Below, one piece after another: positions 1-7,767 of a stretch of DNA of 64,000 nt. Numbering within the stretch: the first letter of the stretch is position 1; each line of letters starts with the position of its first letter. The notes below the pieces were generated by a model, which ran no database searches, was not told the DNA's origin, and was given only the letters and a program-made list of their open reading frames with translations. This stretch comes from Actinacidiphila oryziradicis (GTDB lineage: Bacteria > Actinomycetota > Actinomycetes > Streptomycetales > Streptomycetaceae), in assembly GCF_005047355.1 (NCBI RefSeq), contig NZ_SUMC01000017.1, positions 93,953 to 157,952 of the forward strand. Direction: 5' to 3'. A program made the translations under genes and the position numbers.

Positions 1-288
1 GGTTGGTCGCTCACCGGCTCCGTCACCGACTTCAAGGGCCCGAGCGGTGCCGTCATCGGCGCCGGCAAGCTCAGCTGGACCCCGGTATGCGCGACCACCA
101 CCGGCAGCCCCAGCACCTGCACCGCGGGTTCCCCGGGGACCGTGGGCTCCGGCGCCACCCTGGCCTCGGCGCCCAACGGCACGGTGACCGGCGGCCAGTT
201 CACGGCCGACGCGGGGCTCTCGCTGGACGTACCGGCGTTCTCGGCCACCGGAAGCTACTCCGGAGTCTTGACCCTGACCCTAACCTGA
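1..288 (+). CDS. WxL-like surface protein, C-terminal part only
   Basis: The frame is open from base 1 to a TGA at 286-288, so only the last 95 residues are present and the gene begins outside the window. The visible part opens with GWSLTGSVTDF, which resembles the W-x-L motif of WxL domains, and ends in the beta-strand-like tail YSGVLTLTLT. A Cys pair (VCATTTGSPSTC) lies between them. In Firmicutes, WxL domains bind the cell wall non-covalently and are encoded beside DUF916 proteins. The next gene here is DUF916-like, which supports the call. The gap to that gene is 38 bases, with a ribosome binding site in it. Confidence 0.6.
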   Translation, partial: GWSLTGSVTDFKGPSGAVIGAGKLSWTPVCATTTGSPSTCTAGSPGTVGSGATLASAPNGTVTGGQFTADAGLSLDVPAFSATGSYSGVLTLTLT

Positions 289-326
289 CGCACAGTCAGA
301 TACCTCGGACCGCAAGGAGGCAAGCG

Positions 327-1511
327 ATGACTCGGGTTGTGGGCAGGCGTTCCGCAGGGCGGAACGGGTGGGCACAACCCGACCACCGCCCCACAGGTGG
401 CCCAGGGGGCGGGTCCAGGGGCGCAGCCCCTGGTTCCGGGAAGGGGCGGGGAGGGGAAAGCGCCGCAGGCACCACCCGGCGCCACCCCACCCTCCGCACC
501 TACGCCGCCGTACTCACCGCCGCACTACTGCTGGGCGCCGCCACCGGCCTGAGCACCGGCACGGCCGCCGCCGCCGACAACGGCCGCTGGTCCGTCTTCC
601 CCGCACCGGCCAAGGCCGCAGGCAAGGGCCCCACCGCCCAGCAACGCCCGTTCTTCACGCTCGAAGGCGCCCCCGGCACCACCCTCAAGGACAAGGTCTC
701 CGTCTCCAACCTCTCCTCCACCCCCATGACCTTCAAGCTCTACGGCGCCGATGCCTACAACACCCCCCGCGACGGCGGCTTCGCCGTCCGGGGCATCGAC
801 GACCCCGAGAAGGACATCGGCACCTGGGTCACCCTCGCCAGGTCGACGCTCACCATCCCGGCCCGCACCCGCGCCGACATCCCCTTCACCGTCACCATCC
901 CCGAGAACGCCACCCCCGGCGATCACCCCGGCGCGATCGTCGCTCTCGACACCCACACCGACCCCGCCAAGGGCAGCGTCGCCGTCGGAGTCCGCCGCGC
1001 CGTCGGCGCCCGCGTCTACCTGCGCGTCTCGGGCCCGACGCTGTCGGCCCTCTCCATCGAGAACGTCCACGTCTCCCACGGCCAGCCCCTCGTCCCCGGC
1101 ACCGGAGCCTCCACCGCGACCATCCGGTACACCCTGGTCAACCGTGGCAACGTCTCTGTCAGCCCCCGGATCGGGCTCACCGCCAAGGGGCTCTTCGGCC
1201 GCACTCTCCTCGACCGCAGCATCAAGGCCCTGCCGCAGGAGCTGCTCCCCGGCCAGAAGGCCGAGCTCACCGAGAAATGGGCGGACGCCCCCCAGTTCGA
1301 CCGGGTGACCGTACGGCTCACCGCCGCCGACGACACCACCCGCACGACCTACACCGCCATCCCCTGGCTGCCCGTGGGCCTGGCCCTGGCCGCGCTCGCC
1401 GGGCTGGTGCTCTGGCTCGTACGCCGTCGAAGGCCCCGCCGCCCCTCCGGCCGGCCGGCCCCCGAGCCCGCCAAGGCCGGCATTGCCGTGGCGGCGGGGC
1501 GACCGCGGTGA
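327..1511 (+). CDS. DUF916-like (WxL-associated) secreted membrane protein
   Basis: This 394-residue protein is likely a cell-surface partner of the WxL protein upstream. ATG 327 is chosen because AAGGAGG sits at 314-320. Residues of roughly 50-85 form a signal-peptide-like stretch (TLRTYAAVLTAALLLGAATG, then AAAAD). The body is beta-rich, with phrases typical of DUF916 (FTLEGAPGTTLKDKVSVSN, IPFTVTIPENATPGDHPGAI), and ends in one transmembrane helix followed by RRRRPRR. The first ~50 residues are Gly/Arg-rich and come from a palindromic repeat, so the signal peptide lies unusually far from the start. Its stop overlaps the GTG of the next gene (GTGA), implying translational coupling. Confidence 0.75.
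   Translation: MTRVVGRRSAGRNGWAQPDHRPTGGPGGGSRGAAPGSGKGRGGESAAGTTRRHPTLRTYAAVLTAALLLGAATGLSTGTAAAADNGRWSVFPAPAKAAGKGPTAQQRPFFTLEGAPGTTLKDKVSVSNLSSTPMTFKLYGADAYNTPRDGGFAVRGIDDPEKDIGTWVTLARSTLTIPARTRADIPFTVTIPENATPGDHPGAIVALDTHTDPAKGSVAVGVRRAVGARVYLRVSGPTLSALSIENVHVSHGQPLVPGTGASTATIRYTLVNRGNVSVSPRIGLTAKGLFGRTLLDRSIKALPQELLPGQKAELTEKWADAPQFDRVTVRLTAADDTTRTTYTAIPWLPVGLALAALAGLVLWLVRRRRPRRPSGRPAPEPAKAGIAVAAGRPR
334..462. repeat. Streptomyces-type palindromic element inside a 5' coding region
   Basis: Two palindromic modules lie end to end. The first has outer arms GGGTTGTG (334-341) and CACAACCC (373-380) and inner arms CGTTCCGC (348-355) and GCGGAACG (359-366). The second is a perfect 8-base stem CCAGGGGC/GCCCCTGG at 415-433 with loop GCA, followed by G-rich sequence to about 462. 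Both look like short repeats I recall as common between Streptomyces genes. Here they lie a few bases after the ATG of the DUF916-like gene and keep its reading frame open. The outer limits are approximate. Confidence 0.6.
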
Positions 1512-2518
1512 CCGAGGTGAGACACCCGCGGAAAATACTCTCCATAGGCGCCGTTCTTGCCCTGTTTCTCACCGCGATCGCTGTGACGCCTGCCTTCGCC
1601 GCCCCCGCCAAGCCGGCGGTCAGCCTTTCGGCCCAGCAGGCCCGCCCCGGCAGCATCCTGACCGTCACCGGCACCGGATGGCCGCACGGCGCCCTCCTCA
1701 CGTTCCTCGTGTGCGGCCAGAACGCCATCGGCGGCACCAACGCCTGCGACAACGCCTCGGGGCGCGCCGCCACCGCCGACGCCCACGGCGCCTTCAGCCG
1801 CACGCTGCCGGTCGTCGCCCCGCCCAAGCCCTGCCCCTGCGTCGTCCATGTCGCCACCGTCCCGCCCGACACCGTCGTCGACGCGCCCTTCACCGTCATC
1901 GGCCACCCCGTCGCCGCGCTGCCCGCCGTGACCACCGGCGGCCGTCTCGCCGTCCTGACCGCCCGGCTGAAGGGCTCCAGCGGACTGCTCACCTGGTTCG
2001 GTGCCCCGCCGCGCCGGGAACTCGTCCTCACGGTGGGCAATCTCGGCGCAGACCCGGCCAAGGACCCGGTATTCGACGTCGGTACCTCGCACGGCGTCTA
2101 CGCCCCGCAGTACGACCAACAGGCCTGGAACGGCACCGTAAAACCCGGCCGGAAAGCGGAGCTCAAGCTGCCCGTCGAGCTCGCCGCCGGAGCCCACGGC
2201 GACTACACCGTCTCCCTCAAGTACGGCGGAAAGGTGCTGGTCACCCAGGACTGGCAGGTCTCCCGCCCCTGGGGCGTCACCCTCTTCTGGCTGCTGCTCC
2301 TGGTCGTCGTGCCCTCCGCCGTCTTCCGCATCGGCATGGCCGTCGTCGACAGGGTGCGGCCGCGCGGGAGGGTGCGCCCGCGCGGGAGGGTCCCGGAGCC
2401 GTCGGCGAGCGTGGCCGCGCTGCCGTGGTTCACGCCGGACACCTCGCCGTACGTCCAGCCCTACCTCCCGCCGTCCGCACCGACGGAAGACCGCCCGATC
2501 CCGAAAGGACGCACGTGA
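1508..2518 (+). CDS. Secreted Ig-like domain protein with C-terminal membrane anchor
   Basis: This is a 336-residue protein starting at GTG 1508, coupled to the upstream stop. It has a clear signal peptide (ILSIGAVLALFLTAIAVTPAFA). An N-terminal Ig-like domain follows with LTVTGTGWPHGALLTFLVCG, a second Cys about ten residues later and a CPC pair; the spacing of Cys residues recalls the neocarzinostatin fold, a weak similarity. A second beta domain (about residues 150-260) precedes one transmembrane helix (VTLFWLLLLVVVPSAVFRIG). The tail is cytoplasmic, Arg-rich (repeated VRPRGR) and Pro-rich. Position in the WxL/DUF916 operon suggests a surface role; the ligand is unknown. Confidence 0.6.
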   Translation: MTEVRHPRKILSIGAVLALFLTAIAVTPAFAAPAKPAVSLSAQQARPGSILTVTGTGWPHGALLTFLVCGQNAIGGTNACDNASGRAATADAHGAFSRTLPVVAPPKPCPCVVHVATVPPDTVVDAPFTVIGHPVAALPAVTTGGRLAVLTARLKGSSGLLTWFGAPPRRELVLTVGNLGADPAKDPVFDVGTSHGVYAPQYDQQAWNGTVKPGRKAELKLPVELAAGAHGDYTVSLKYGGKVLVTQDWQVSRPWGVTLFWLLLLVVVPSAVFRIGMAVVDRVRPRGRVRPRGRVPEPSASVAALPWFTPDTSPYVQPYLPPSAPTEDRPIPKGRT

Positions 2519-3798
2519 CGAACCACCAACGAACGCGACTCGCCTCGGTCGGTGTCGCGCTGATGATCAGCGGTGCCTCGGTGCTGATGGCCGCCGTACC
2601 CGCCTCCGCCGCCGAGGTCTCCTTCGCCACGGAGTGCACCCCGCCCTCGGCCTCCGGCCTGCCGCCCGTCGACGGCACGACCAAGGCCGACATCACGGCC
2701 CCCGCCACCGCGAAGGTCGGCGACGAGATCGAGGTCGTCTGGAAGACCGTCCAGGCCGCCTCCAAGAACCCCGACCTCATCGACCTCCCCGCGAACAGCG
2801 TCAAGCCCTCCGGCGAGATCACCGTCGCCGGCGCCCAGAGCGGCACCTTGGCTGTCGAGGGCCCCCGGGAGAACCCCGCGATCCCCAAGAACAGCGACAT
2901 GGTGCTCTCCGACATGAAGGGCACCCTCAAGCTGACCAAGGCGGGCGACGTCACCCTCGCCCCGAGCAACTACACGATCAACGCCTTCTCGACCGACACC
3001 ACATGCAAGCCCACCGAGGCCGTCCCGGTCGCCGCCACCATCCAGGTCACGGCCGCCGACGGCACCTCATCCCCCACCCCGACGCCCACGCCCACGCCCA
3101 CCGCGACCGCCACTCCCACCCCCACCGCGAGCAGCACCGGTTCCCCCCCCAGCGGCGCCAGCTTCACCGGCAAGGAAGTCCAGGTCTCGTACGGCTGCAA
3201 GTCCCCGATCGGCGACAAGAGCGCGGTCTCGCCCGTCCAGATCAACGCCAAGGAGAACAGCGGCAGCTACGACCTGACCGTCCACTTCGCCAAGTCCGTG
3301 ATGGACAGCCCCGCCGACATCCCCGCCGGCTCCATCAAACCGTCCATGCAGGTCGTCGTCGGCGGCGCCGACACCGGCAAGGTCGCCGTCGAGGGCCCCA
3401 CGAACGCCTCCGCCATCAAATCCGGCGACCCCATCGCCATCCCCGACCTCACCGGCACCTACACCCCCGCCCACGACGGCAAGGCCACCCTCACCCCCGG
3501 CGTCCTCACCATCAACGCCCTCGGCACCACCACCACCTGCACCCCCACCCAGGACCCCGGGGTCTCCCTCACCCTCACCGTCGCCGCCCAGTCCGGCGGC
3601 ATCACCGGCGGCACGACCACCTCCGGCGGCGGCACCACCACCTCCGGCACCACCACCTCCGGCACCACCGGCAGCCTCGCCGCGACCGGCTCCTCCGACC
3701 ACGGCGCCCTCCGCGCCCTCGCCTTCGTCGCCGGCACGACACTGCTCCTCGGCGGCGCCATCTTCACCTTCACCCCGTGGAGCAAACTGCGCCGCTGA
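2515..3798 (+). CDS. LAXTG-anchored surface protein with two repeated beta domains
   Basis: This 427-residue protein starts at GTG 2515, overlapping the upstream TGA, with AAAGGA just before it. After a signal peptide (VALMISGASVLMAAVPASAA) come two related domains, each with one early Cys, a central GxxxGxxAVEGP motif and a late TTC. They are joined by a Pro/Thr linker (PTPTPTPTPTATATPTP). A Gly/Thr-rich stretch precedes LAATG near residue 388, a hydrophobic helix and an RR tail. LAxTG with this layout is the signal used by Streptomyces class E sortases (as in long chaplins), so covalent attachment to peptidoglycan is expected. It is the last gene of the operon. Confidence 0.75.
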   Translation: MTNHQRTRLASVGVALMISGASVLMAAVPASAAEVSFATECTPPSASGLPPVDGTTKADITAPATAKVGDEIEVVWKTVQAASKNPDLIDLPANSVKPSGEITVAGAQSGTLAVEGPRENPAIPKNSDMVLSDMKGTLKLTKAGDVTLAPSNYTINAFSTDTTCKPTEAVPVAATIQVTAADGTSSPTPTPTPTPTATATPTPTASSTGSPPSGASFTGKEVQVSYGCKSPIGDKSAVSPVQINAKENSGSYDLTVHFAKSVMDSPADIPAGSIKPSMQVVVGGADTGKVAVEGPTNASAIKSGDPIAIPDLTGTYTPAHDGKATLTPGVLTINALGTTTTCTPTQDPGVSLTLTVAAQSGGITGGTTTSGGGTTTSGTTTSGTTGSLAATGSSDHGALRALAFVAGTTLLLGGAIFTFTPWSKLRR

Positions 3799-4071
3799 CC
3801 GGGGTCACGTGCGTGCGAGCTGTCCCAGCTGTCCGGCGAAGCGCCTGAGCAGTTCGCGATCTGCCTCTGGATGGCAGGATGGTACGCGACCGAGGGCCGG
3901 ACGGCGCTCGGCGCGACCATGCTGCTGGCCGCTCACGACCGGTGGTGGCCCTACAAGAAGTGGGACGCGATCCCGGATTCGGCCGTCCTGCAACCAACCC
4001 TGCGCCTGGTCGTCACCGACCGGGTACGGGAGCACTATCTGACCCAACCAATCGGCCCAGAGGCGGAGTGA
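3799..4071 (+). pseudogene. 5'-truncated remnant of an unrecognised gene
   Basis: The frame ending at TGA 4069-4071 reads like real protein back to the preceding stop codon (for example ELSQLSGEAPEQFAICLWMA), but it has no start codon before ATG 3871 and no ribosome binding site there. It ends 6 bases before the SUKH-type immunity gene. I do not recognise the family. It could be the C-terminal end of a toxin or another gene whose front was lost when this segment joined the WxL operon. A short real gene from ATG 3871 (66 residues) is possible but less likely. Confidence 0.4.
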
Positions 4072-4077
4072 GACGGT

Positions 4078-4716
4078 ATGGCTGAGAGCGCGTTGGAGCA
4101 ACTGCTCGGTCGCGCGCGGGGCCCCATGGGTCCTTCGGCGGAGCTGGACTTCGGAGTGGAATCCGGCCCCCTCTCCGAGCTGGGTGCGGTCATCTCCAGG
4201 ATCAACGGATTCTTCCTGTTCAACGCAGGAATCCAGGTGTTCCGCGTCGGCGCCGAAGGTGCCGAGGGCCTGGGCCCGGACCTGCTGGCCTGGAACGACG
4301 AAGGCACCTGGAAGGACACCTACAACGGTCTGGCCGACGACTTGTTCTGCTTCGGGCAGGACATCTTTGGTACCCAATTCGGGATCGTCGGCGGCGAGGA
4401 GGTCGTACGGTTCGACCCCGAGTCGGCTCGCGTGACGCCCCTGGGAACCAGCCTCGAAGCATGGGCGCAATGGCTGCTCGCCGACCCGGACGTGAACGGC
4501 ACGGCCTCCTTTTCTTACGCCTTCCAGCAGCAGAACGGCGCACTGGACCCGGGCGACCGTTTGGTTCCGCTGCAGTTCTTCATCGCCGGTGGCGGTTACG
4601 ACTTCGACAACTTCGCAGTCCGCGACGCGGTCACCGCGATGCGCATCCGCGGCCCGATCGCCCAGCAGGTACACGACCTGCCGGACGGCGCGACGATCCG
4701 GATCAGCGTGGGCTGA
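4078..4716 (+). CDS. SMI1/KNR4 (SUKH) family immunity-type protein
   Basis: This 212-residue protein has the features of the SUKH superfamily. There is an N-terminal INGFFLFNAGIQVFR segment, then DLLAWN, and DLFCFGQDIFGTQFGI, where the family's Gly and aromatic positions fall. SUKH proteins are commonly immunity proteins that neutralise polymorphic toxins delivered by contact. GGAG at 4065-4068 supports ATG 4078. No signal peptide or membrane segment is present, so it should act in the cytoplasm. The cognate toxin is not recognisable; the only candidate is the truncated frame directly upstream. An orphan immunity gene is therefore likely. Confidence 0.7.
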   Translation: MAESALEQLLGRARGPMGPSAELDFGVESGPLSELGAVISRINGFFLFNAGIQVFRVGAEGAEGLGPDLLAWNDEGTWKDTYNGLADDLFCFGQDIFGTQFGIVGGEEVVRFDPESARVTPLGTSLEAWAQWLLADPDVNGTASFSYAFQQQNGALDPGDRLVPLQFFIAGGGYDFDNFAVRDAVTAMRIRGPIAQQVHDLPDGATIRISVG

Positions 4717-4761
4717 CCTCTACGGCCACCCTGAACGCCACGGCTGCGTACGCCGGGGCCG

Positions 4762-5178
4762 TCACGCGACTGCCCGCCCGGTGTCCAGCTCGAACCACAG
4801 CCCCTTCGCCAGTACGCCGAGTCGGTCATCGATGACCCCGCAGCCGTCCGACAACGCCCGTACGAGCCCGAGCCCGCGCCCGCACTCTTCGTGCGCCGCC
4901 GCCTCGCGGGGCTTCGGCAGGACGGTGCTGCCGTCGTAGACCGCGATCCGCACGCGGGCCCGCTCGGCGGTGAACTGAAGGTGCACTGTTCCGCTGGCGT
5001 GCTGGTGCACGTTGCTGACCAGCTCCGAGGTGCAGAGCGTGGCCGCGTCGGCCAGATGCCCGAAGCCGAGGATGTTGAGGACGCCTCTGACGAAGTCCCG
5101 GCAGAGCTTCGGCGCGACGGCCGCTGAGGGCATGAAGAGCGTGCAGGAGTAGGGAAGCTGGCTTCCGTTCAGGTCCAT
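4762..5178 (-). CDS. RsbW-like ATP-binding regulatory protein
   Basis: This 138-residue protein carries a GHKL/HATPase fold. TSELVSNVHQHA is the N box that binds Mg-ATP, and ECGRGLGLVRAL is the Gly-rich lid. Proteins of this size and type in Streptomyces resemble anti-sigma factor kinases and are often encoded divergently from Scr1-type HTH regulators with DUF397 proteins, exactly as here. The start at 5178 is fixed by an excellent ribosome binding site (GGAGGT, complement of 5188-5193) nine bases upstream; longer frames in the same phase are not needed. Its target sigma factor or partner is not evident. Confidence 0.85.
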   Translation of the reverse strand: MDLNGSQLPYSCTLFMPSAAVAPKLCRDFVRGVLNILGFGHLADAATLCTSELVSNVHQHASGTVHLQFTAERARVRIAVYDGSTVLPKPREAAAHEECGRGLGLVRALSDGCGVIDDRLGVLAKGLWFELDTGRAVA

Positions 5179-5428
5179 GAGAGCGGTACCTCCACAGGTC
5201 GGCGCTGACGGGGAGTTCTGAGGCAGACCGGCCTGCGGTGGCGTTGCCGCCCGACCATGGCATGGCAAGGTGATGCACTGCCGTCTTCTGGCAGTTGCGT
5301 TCAGTGAGTGATGCGATACTGAATGTACGCATTGCCGGTTAACGTGCGCAACCTGTTCGGTGAAGGATCTGACTTCGATGGTCGCCGGAAGGCACACTGT
5401 CTGCGAACGCCACCTGAAGGGAAGTCCG

Positions 5429-6310
5429 TTGGCACTCCGAACCACCATCACTGAACGGCAGCGACGTCTAGGTGTGGAGCTGCGCAAGCTGCGCGAGCGA
5501 GCAGGGCTTTCCGCAGTCGAGGCGGGGGAGTTCATCGGCATGGGCCGTGCTCACCTGAGTCATGTCGAGGGCGGTCGCACCGCCATCCCTAGTGACAGCC
5601 TGCGCACATTGTGTCAGGCCTGTGGGTGCACGTGCGAACCCTATATTGAAGCGTTGATCAGGATGTCGGAGAACACTGGCAAGGGGTGGTGGTCCGCGTA
5701 TCGGCGTCGGGAGAACCAGTCGGCTCTTGATCTGGCGGAACTGGAAGCAGCGGCTGCCACCATCCGGTCGCACGAGACCCTCTTCATCCCCGGCCTCTTC
5801 CAAACGGAGGACTACATCCGTGCGATCCTCGCGAGCGTCGAGCCCGTTCGCAGCACCGTCGACGACGTGACGGCGTTCCGCCTCGAACGGCAGAGTGTCC
5901 TCACCGGCGAAGCTGCACCCACTGTCCATGCGGTCATCCACGAGTCCGCCTTGCATATGCACTTCGGCGGCGCGGATGTCATGCGCTCCCAATTGGTACG
6001 GCTCATCGAGCTGGCCCGCCTGCCGAACGTCACGATCCAGGTGATCCCCTTCCGGGCGGACGCATATGCGGCCTTCAGTGGTCCGTTCCTGCACCTCGCT
6101 CCGGCGCTGCCGGAACTCGGCACAGTGCTGCTTGACCATCCGGCCAAAGCGCTCCTTCTCCGGGACCCGGATGACCTGGCAAAGTATCAGGCAATGTTCG
6201 ACCGGCTTGAGCGATGCGCGTTGCCGCCCATCGACCCGACCGCGACGCCGGAGTCCCACGCCGCGAGGGACTCCCTGGGCCTGATCCAGCACATCCTTTA
6301 CGCACTCTAG
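5429..6310 (+). CDS. Scr1-type helix-turn-helix transcriptional regulator
   Basis: This is an XRE-type regulator of 293 residues if started at TTG 5429, which has GAAGGG seven bases upstream. An in-frame start at 5360 would add 23 residues that look non-coding. The HTH occupies about residues 10-70 (LRERAGLSAVEAGEFIGMG, then HLSHVEGGRTAIP). The rest matches the Scr1 family sensor region (LFIPGLFQTEDYIRAIL and VTIQVIPFRADAYAAFSGPF). Such proteins pair with DUF397 proteins, whose gene follows 11 bases later. It is divergent from the ATP-binding gene across a 250-base promoter region. The regulated genes are unknown, but autoregulation is typical. Confidence 0.88.
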   Translation: MALRTTITERQRRLGVELRKLRERAGLSAVEAGEFIGMGRAHLSHVEGGRTAIPSDSLRTLCQACGCTCEPYIEALIRMSENTGKGWWSAYRRRENQSALDLAELEAAAATIRSHETLFIPGLFQTEDYIRAILASVEPVRSTVDDVTAFRLERQSVLTGEAAPTVHAVIHESALHMHFGGADVMRSQLVRLIELARLPNVTIQVIPFRADAYAAFSGPFLHLAPALPELGTVLLDHPAKALLLRDPDDLAKYQAMFDRLERCALPPIDPTATPESHAARDSLGLIQHILYAL

Positions 6311-6321
6311 AAAGGCAGAGT

Positions 6322-6522
6322 ATGTCCCCGATCGAATGGCAGAAGTCCTCCTACAGCAGTGGTGAGGGAAGCAACTGCCTGTACGTCGCCATCACCCCCG
6401 GCGGAACGATCGGGCTCCGTGAGAGCGACGACCCGGACGTGATCGTCACCACCACCCCCACCGGATTCCGGTCCCTCATAGCCACCATCAAGACAGGAGA
6501 GTTCGACCAGTTCACCGACTGA
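6322..6522 (+). CDS. DUF397 domain protein
   Basis: This small protein (66 residues) opens with SPIEWQKSSYSSGEGSNCLY and contains GLRESDDPDV and TPTGFRSLIATIKTGEFD, the standard signatures of DUF397. AAAGGCAG precedes ATG 6322. The gene follows the Scr1-type regulator by 11 bases and is presumably co-transcribed. In Streptomyces these pairs behave like regulator/modulator or toxin-antitoxin-like modules; which applies here cannot be told from sequence. Confidence 0.9.
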   Translation: MSPIEWQKSSYSSGEGSNCLYVAITPGGTIGLRESDDPDVIVTTTPTGFRSLIATIKTGEFDQFTD

Positions 6523-6871
6523 CAGTGCCGACTCACTTCCCCCTGATGGGCGGGTTGCGCGAGGAGTGGGGGCAGAGGTGTCGCCGCTGGAAGTCAAGGC
6601 CAAGGAGGCCGAACGGGCGGCGGTGTGCCTCGCCAGTGCGTGGTCGGCCCCATCTTCAGTGCTAGTTCGAATTCCAGTTTCCGGGCATTCGGGATAATTC
6701 TCTTCACTTCTTGCACTCAACGTATGGGTAAGGCCGTCACCCCGGTGTGGGCCTGGCGATGTTGCAGGTTGCATCACCGAGCAGGCCGACGTTGGCGTGT
6801 CAGTCGGGCGGGCATGCCGGTGTCCGCCTCGATCGCGACCTCCTGGTCGAACTAACGAAGGAGACGGCAGC
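6523..6871. other. Gene-free stretch, possibly decayed sequence
   Basis: No convincing frame is seen in these 349 bases on either strand. The central part (about 6650-6730) is noticeably less GC-rich than its surroundings, which suggests foreign or decayed DNA. The last 15 bases include GAAGGAG at 6857-6863, the ribosome binding site for the next gene. Confidence 0.4.
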
Positions 6872-7609
6872 GTGACGACTGATGCCCACGTGGGCTTCGA
6901 CCCTGCGGCCACCCTCGATCAGATCAATGCTGCGACCGAGTCACTCCTCGAGACGGCGGTCCAGTTCACCGATGCCGATGTACGTGCGCCATCGCTATTG
7001 CCGAACTGGTCGCGTGGGCACGTCTTGACCCACCTGGCCCGCAACGCCGACGGCGGCCGTCGGCTGCTGATCTGGGCCCGGACCGGCGTGGAGACGCCGG
7101 AGTATCCGAGCCTGGCTGCTCGGGCCGAGCAGATCGAGGCGGGTGCGGGCCGGGATGCTGATCAGCTCGTGGCCGACCTGCGCGACAGCGCTGCCCAATT
7201 CGCCGCTGAGTACCGCAGGATGCCCCTCGCGGCATGGAAGCGGACGGTTCGCTGGACCCGCGGTCAGGAGCGTCCTGCCGCCCGAGCCGCCGATTCCCGG
7301 CTGTGTGAAGTGCTCGTCCACCACGCCGACCTGGGCTCTGGCTACACGCCCGAGCGGTGGCCGGCCGACTTCGTGCAGGCCATGATGGGCCGGGTGGTCG
7401 CCTCTTTCGGCGCACGTGAGGGTGCGCCCGCCATGCGGTTGCATGCCACCGACACTGGCGCCTCGTACGACGTCGGCGCCGTGGGGGCGGCAGTAGCGAT
7501 CCACGGCCCGGAAAGGTCGCTCCTGGCATGGCTGATGGGGCGCTCCCAGGGCCTTGAACTAGCCGTGCAAGGCTGTGCGGTACTGCCCAAACCACCCTTC
7601 CTCTACTGA
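6872..7609 (+). CDS. Maleylpyruvate isomerase family, mycothiol-dependent enzyme
   Basis: This 245-residue protein belongs to the DinB-like fold family that uses mycothiol, the actinobacterial thiol. The MDMPI N-terminal domain shows LLPNWSRGHVLTHLARNADG near residue 50, whose His is a metal ligand. A second His pair, EVLVHHADLG, lies near residue 150, followed by the C-terminal half. GTG 6872 is chosen for GAAGGAG nine bases upstream; the longer frame is not protein-like. Members isomerise maleylpyruvate or conjugate mycothiol during detoxification. The substrate here is unknown. It stands alone, convergent with the peptide transporter. Confidence 0.85.
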   Translation: MTTDAHVGFDPAATLDQINAATESLLETAVQFTDADVRAPSLLPNWSRGHVLTHLARNADGGRRLLIWARTGVETPEYPSLAARAEQIEAGAGRDADQLVADLRDSAAQFAAEYRRMPLAAWKRTVRWTRGQERPAARAADSRLCEVLVHHADLGSGYTPERWPADFVQAMMGRVVASFGAREGAPAMRLHATDTGASYDVGAVGAAVAIHGPERSLLAWLMGRSQGLELAVQGCAVLPKPPFLY

Positions 7610-7712
7610 TCACGAGACGCGAACAGAACCCCACACAGGGGTGATTGGGTGTCATCGCGGCACTGGTGCGGATCAGCCCATCCACAACTACGAGCAGTCA
7701 CGAGCCAGTGCC

Positions 7713-7751
7713 GTGAAGGGCCCCGGAGCGGGGCGCTCCTGGGCCCTTCAC
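7713..7751. terminator. Bidirectional hairpin terminator
   Basis: A long stem with arms GTGAAGGGCCC (7713-7723) and GGGCCCTTCAC (7741-7751) continues inward after one mismatch into GGAGCG/CGCTCC around a GGG loop. It lies between two convergent genes and should end transcription from both. There is no U-run, which is usual in Streptomyces. Confidence 0.85.
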
Positions 7752-7767
7752 GCGGATACCGACGAGG

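Noticed and set aside
6640..6700. tRNA-like T-loop sequence (GTTCGAATT)
   Set aside because: No acceptor stem, D arm or anticodon arm could be folded around it.
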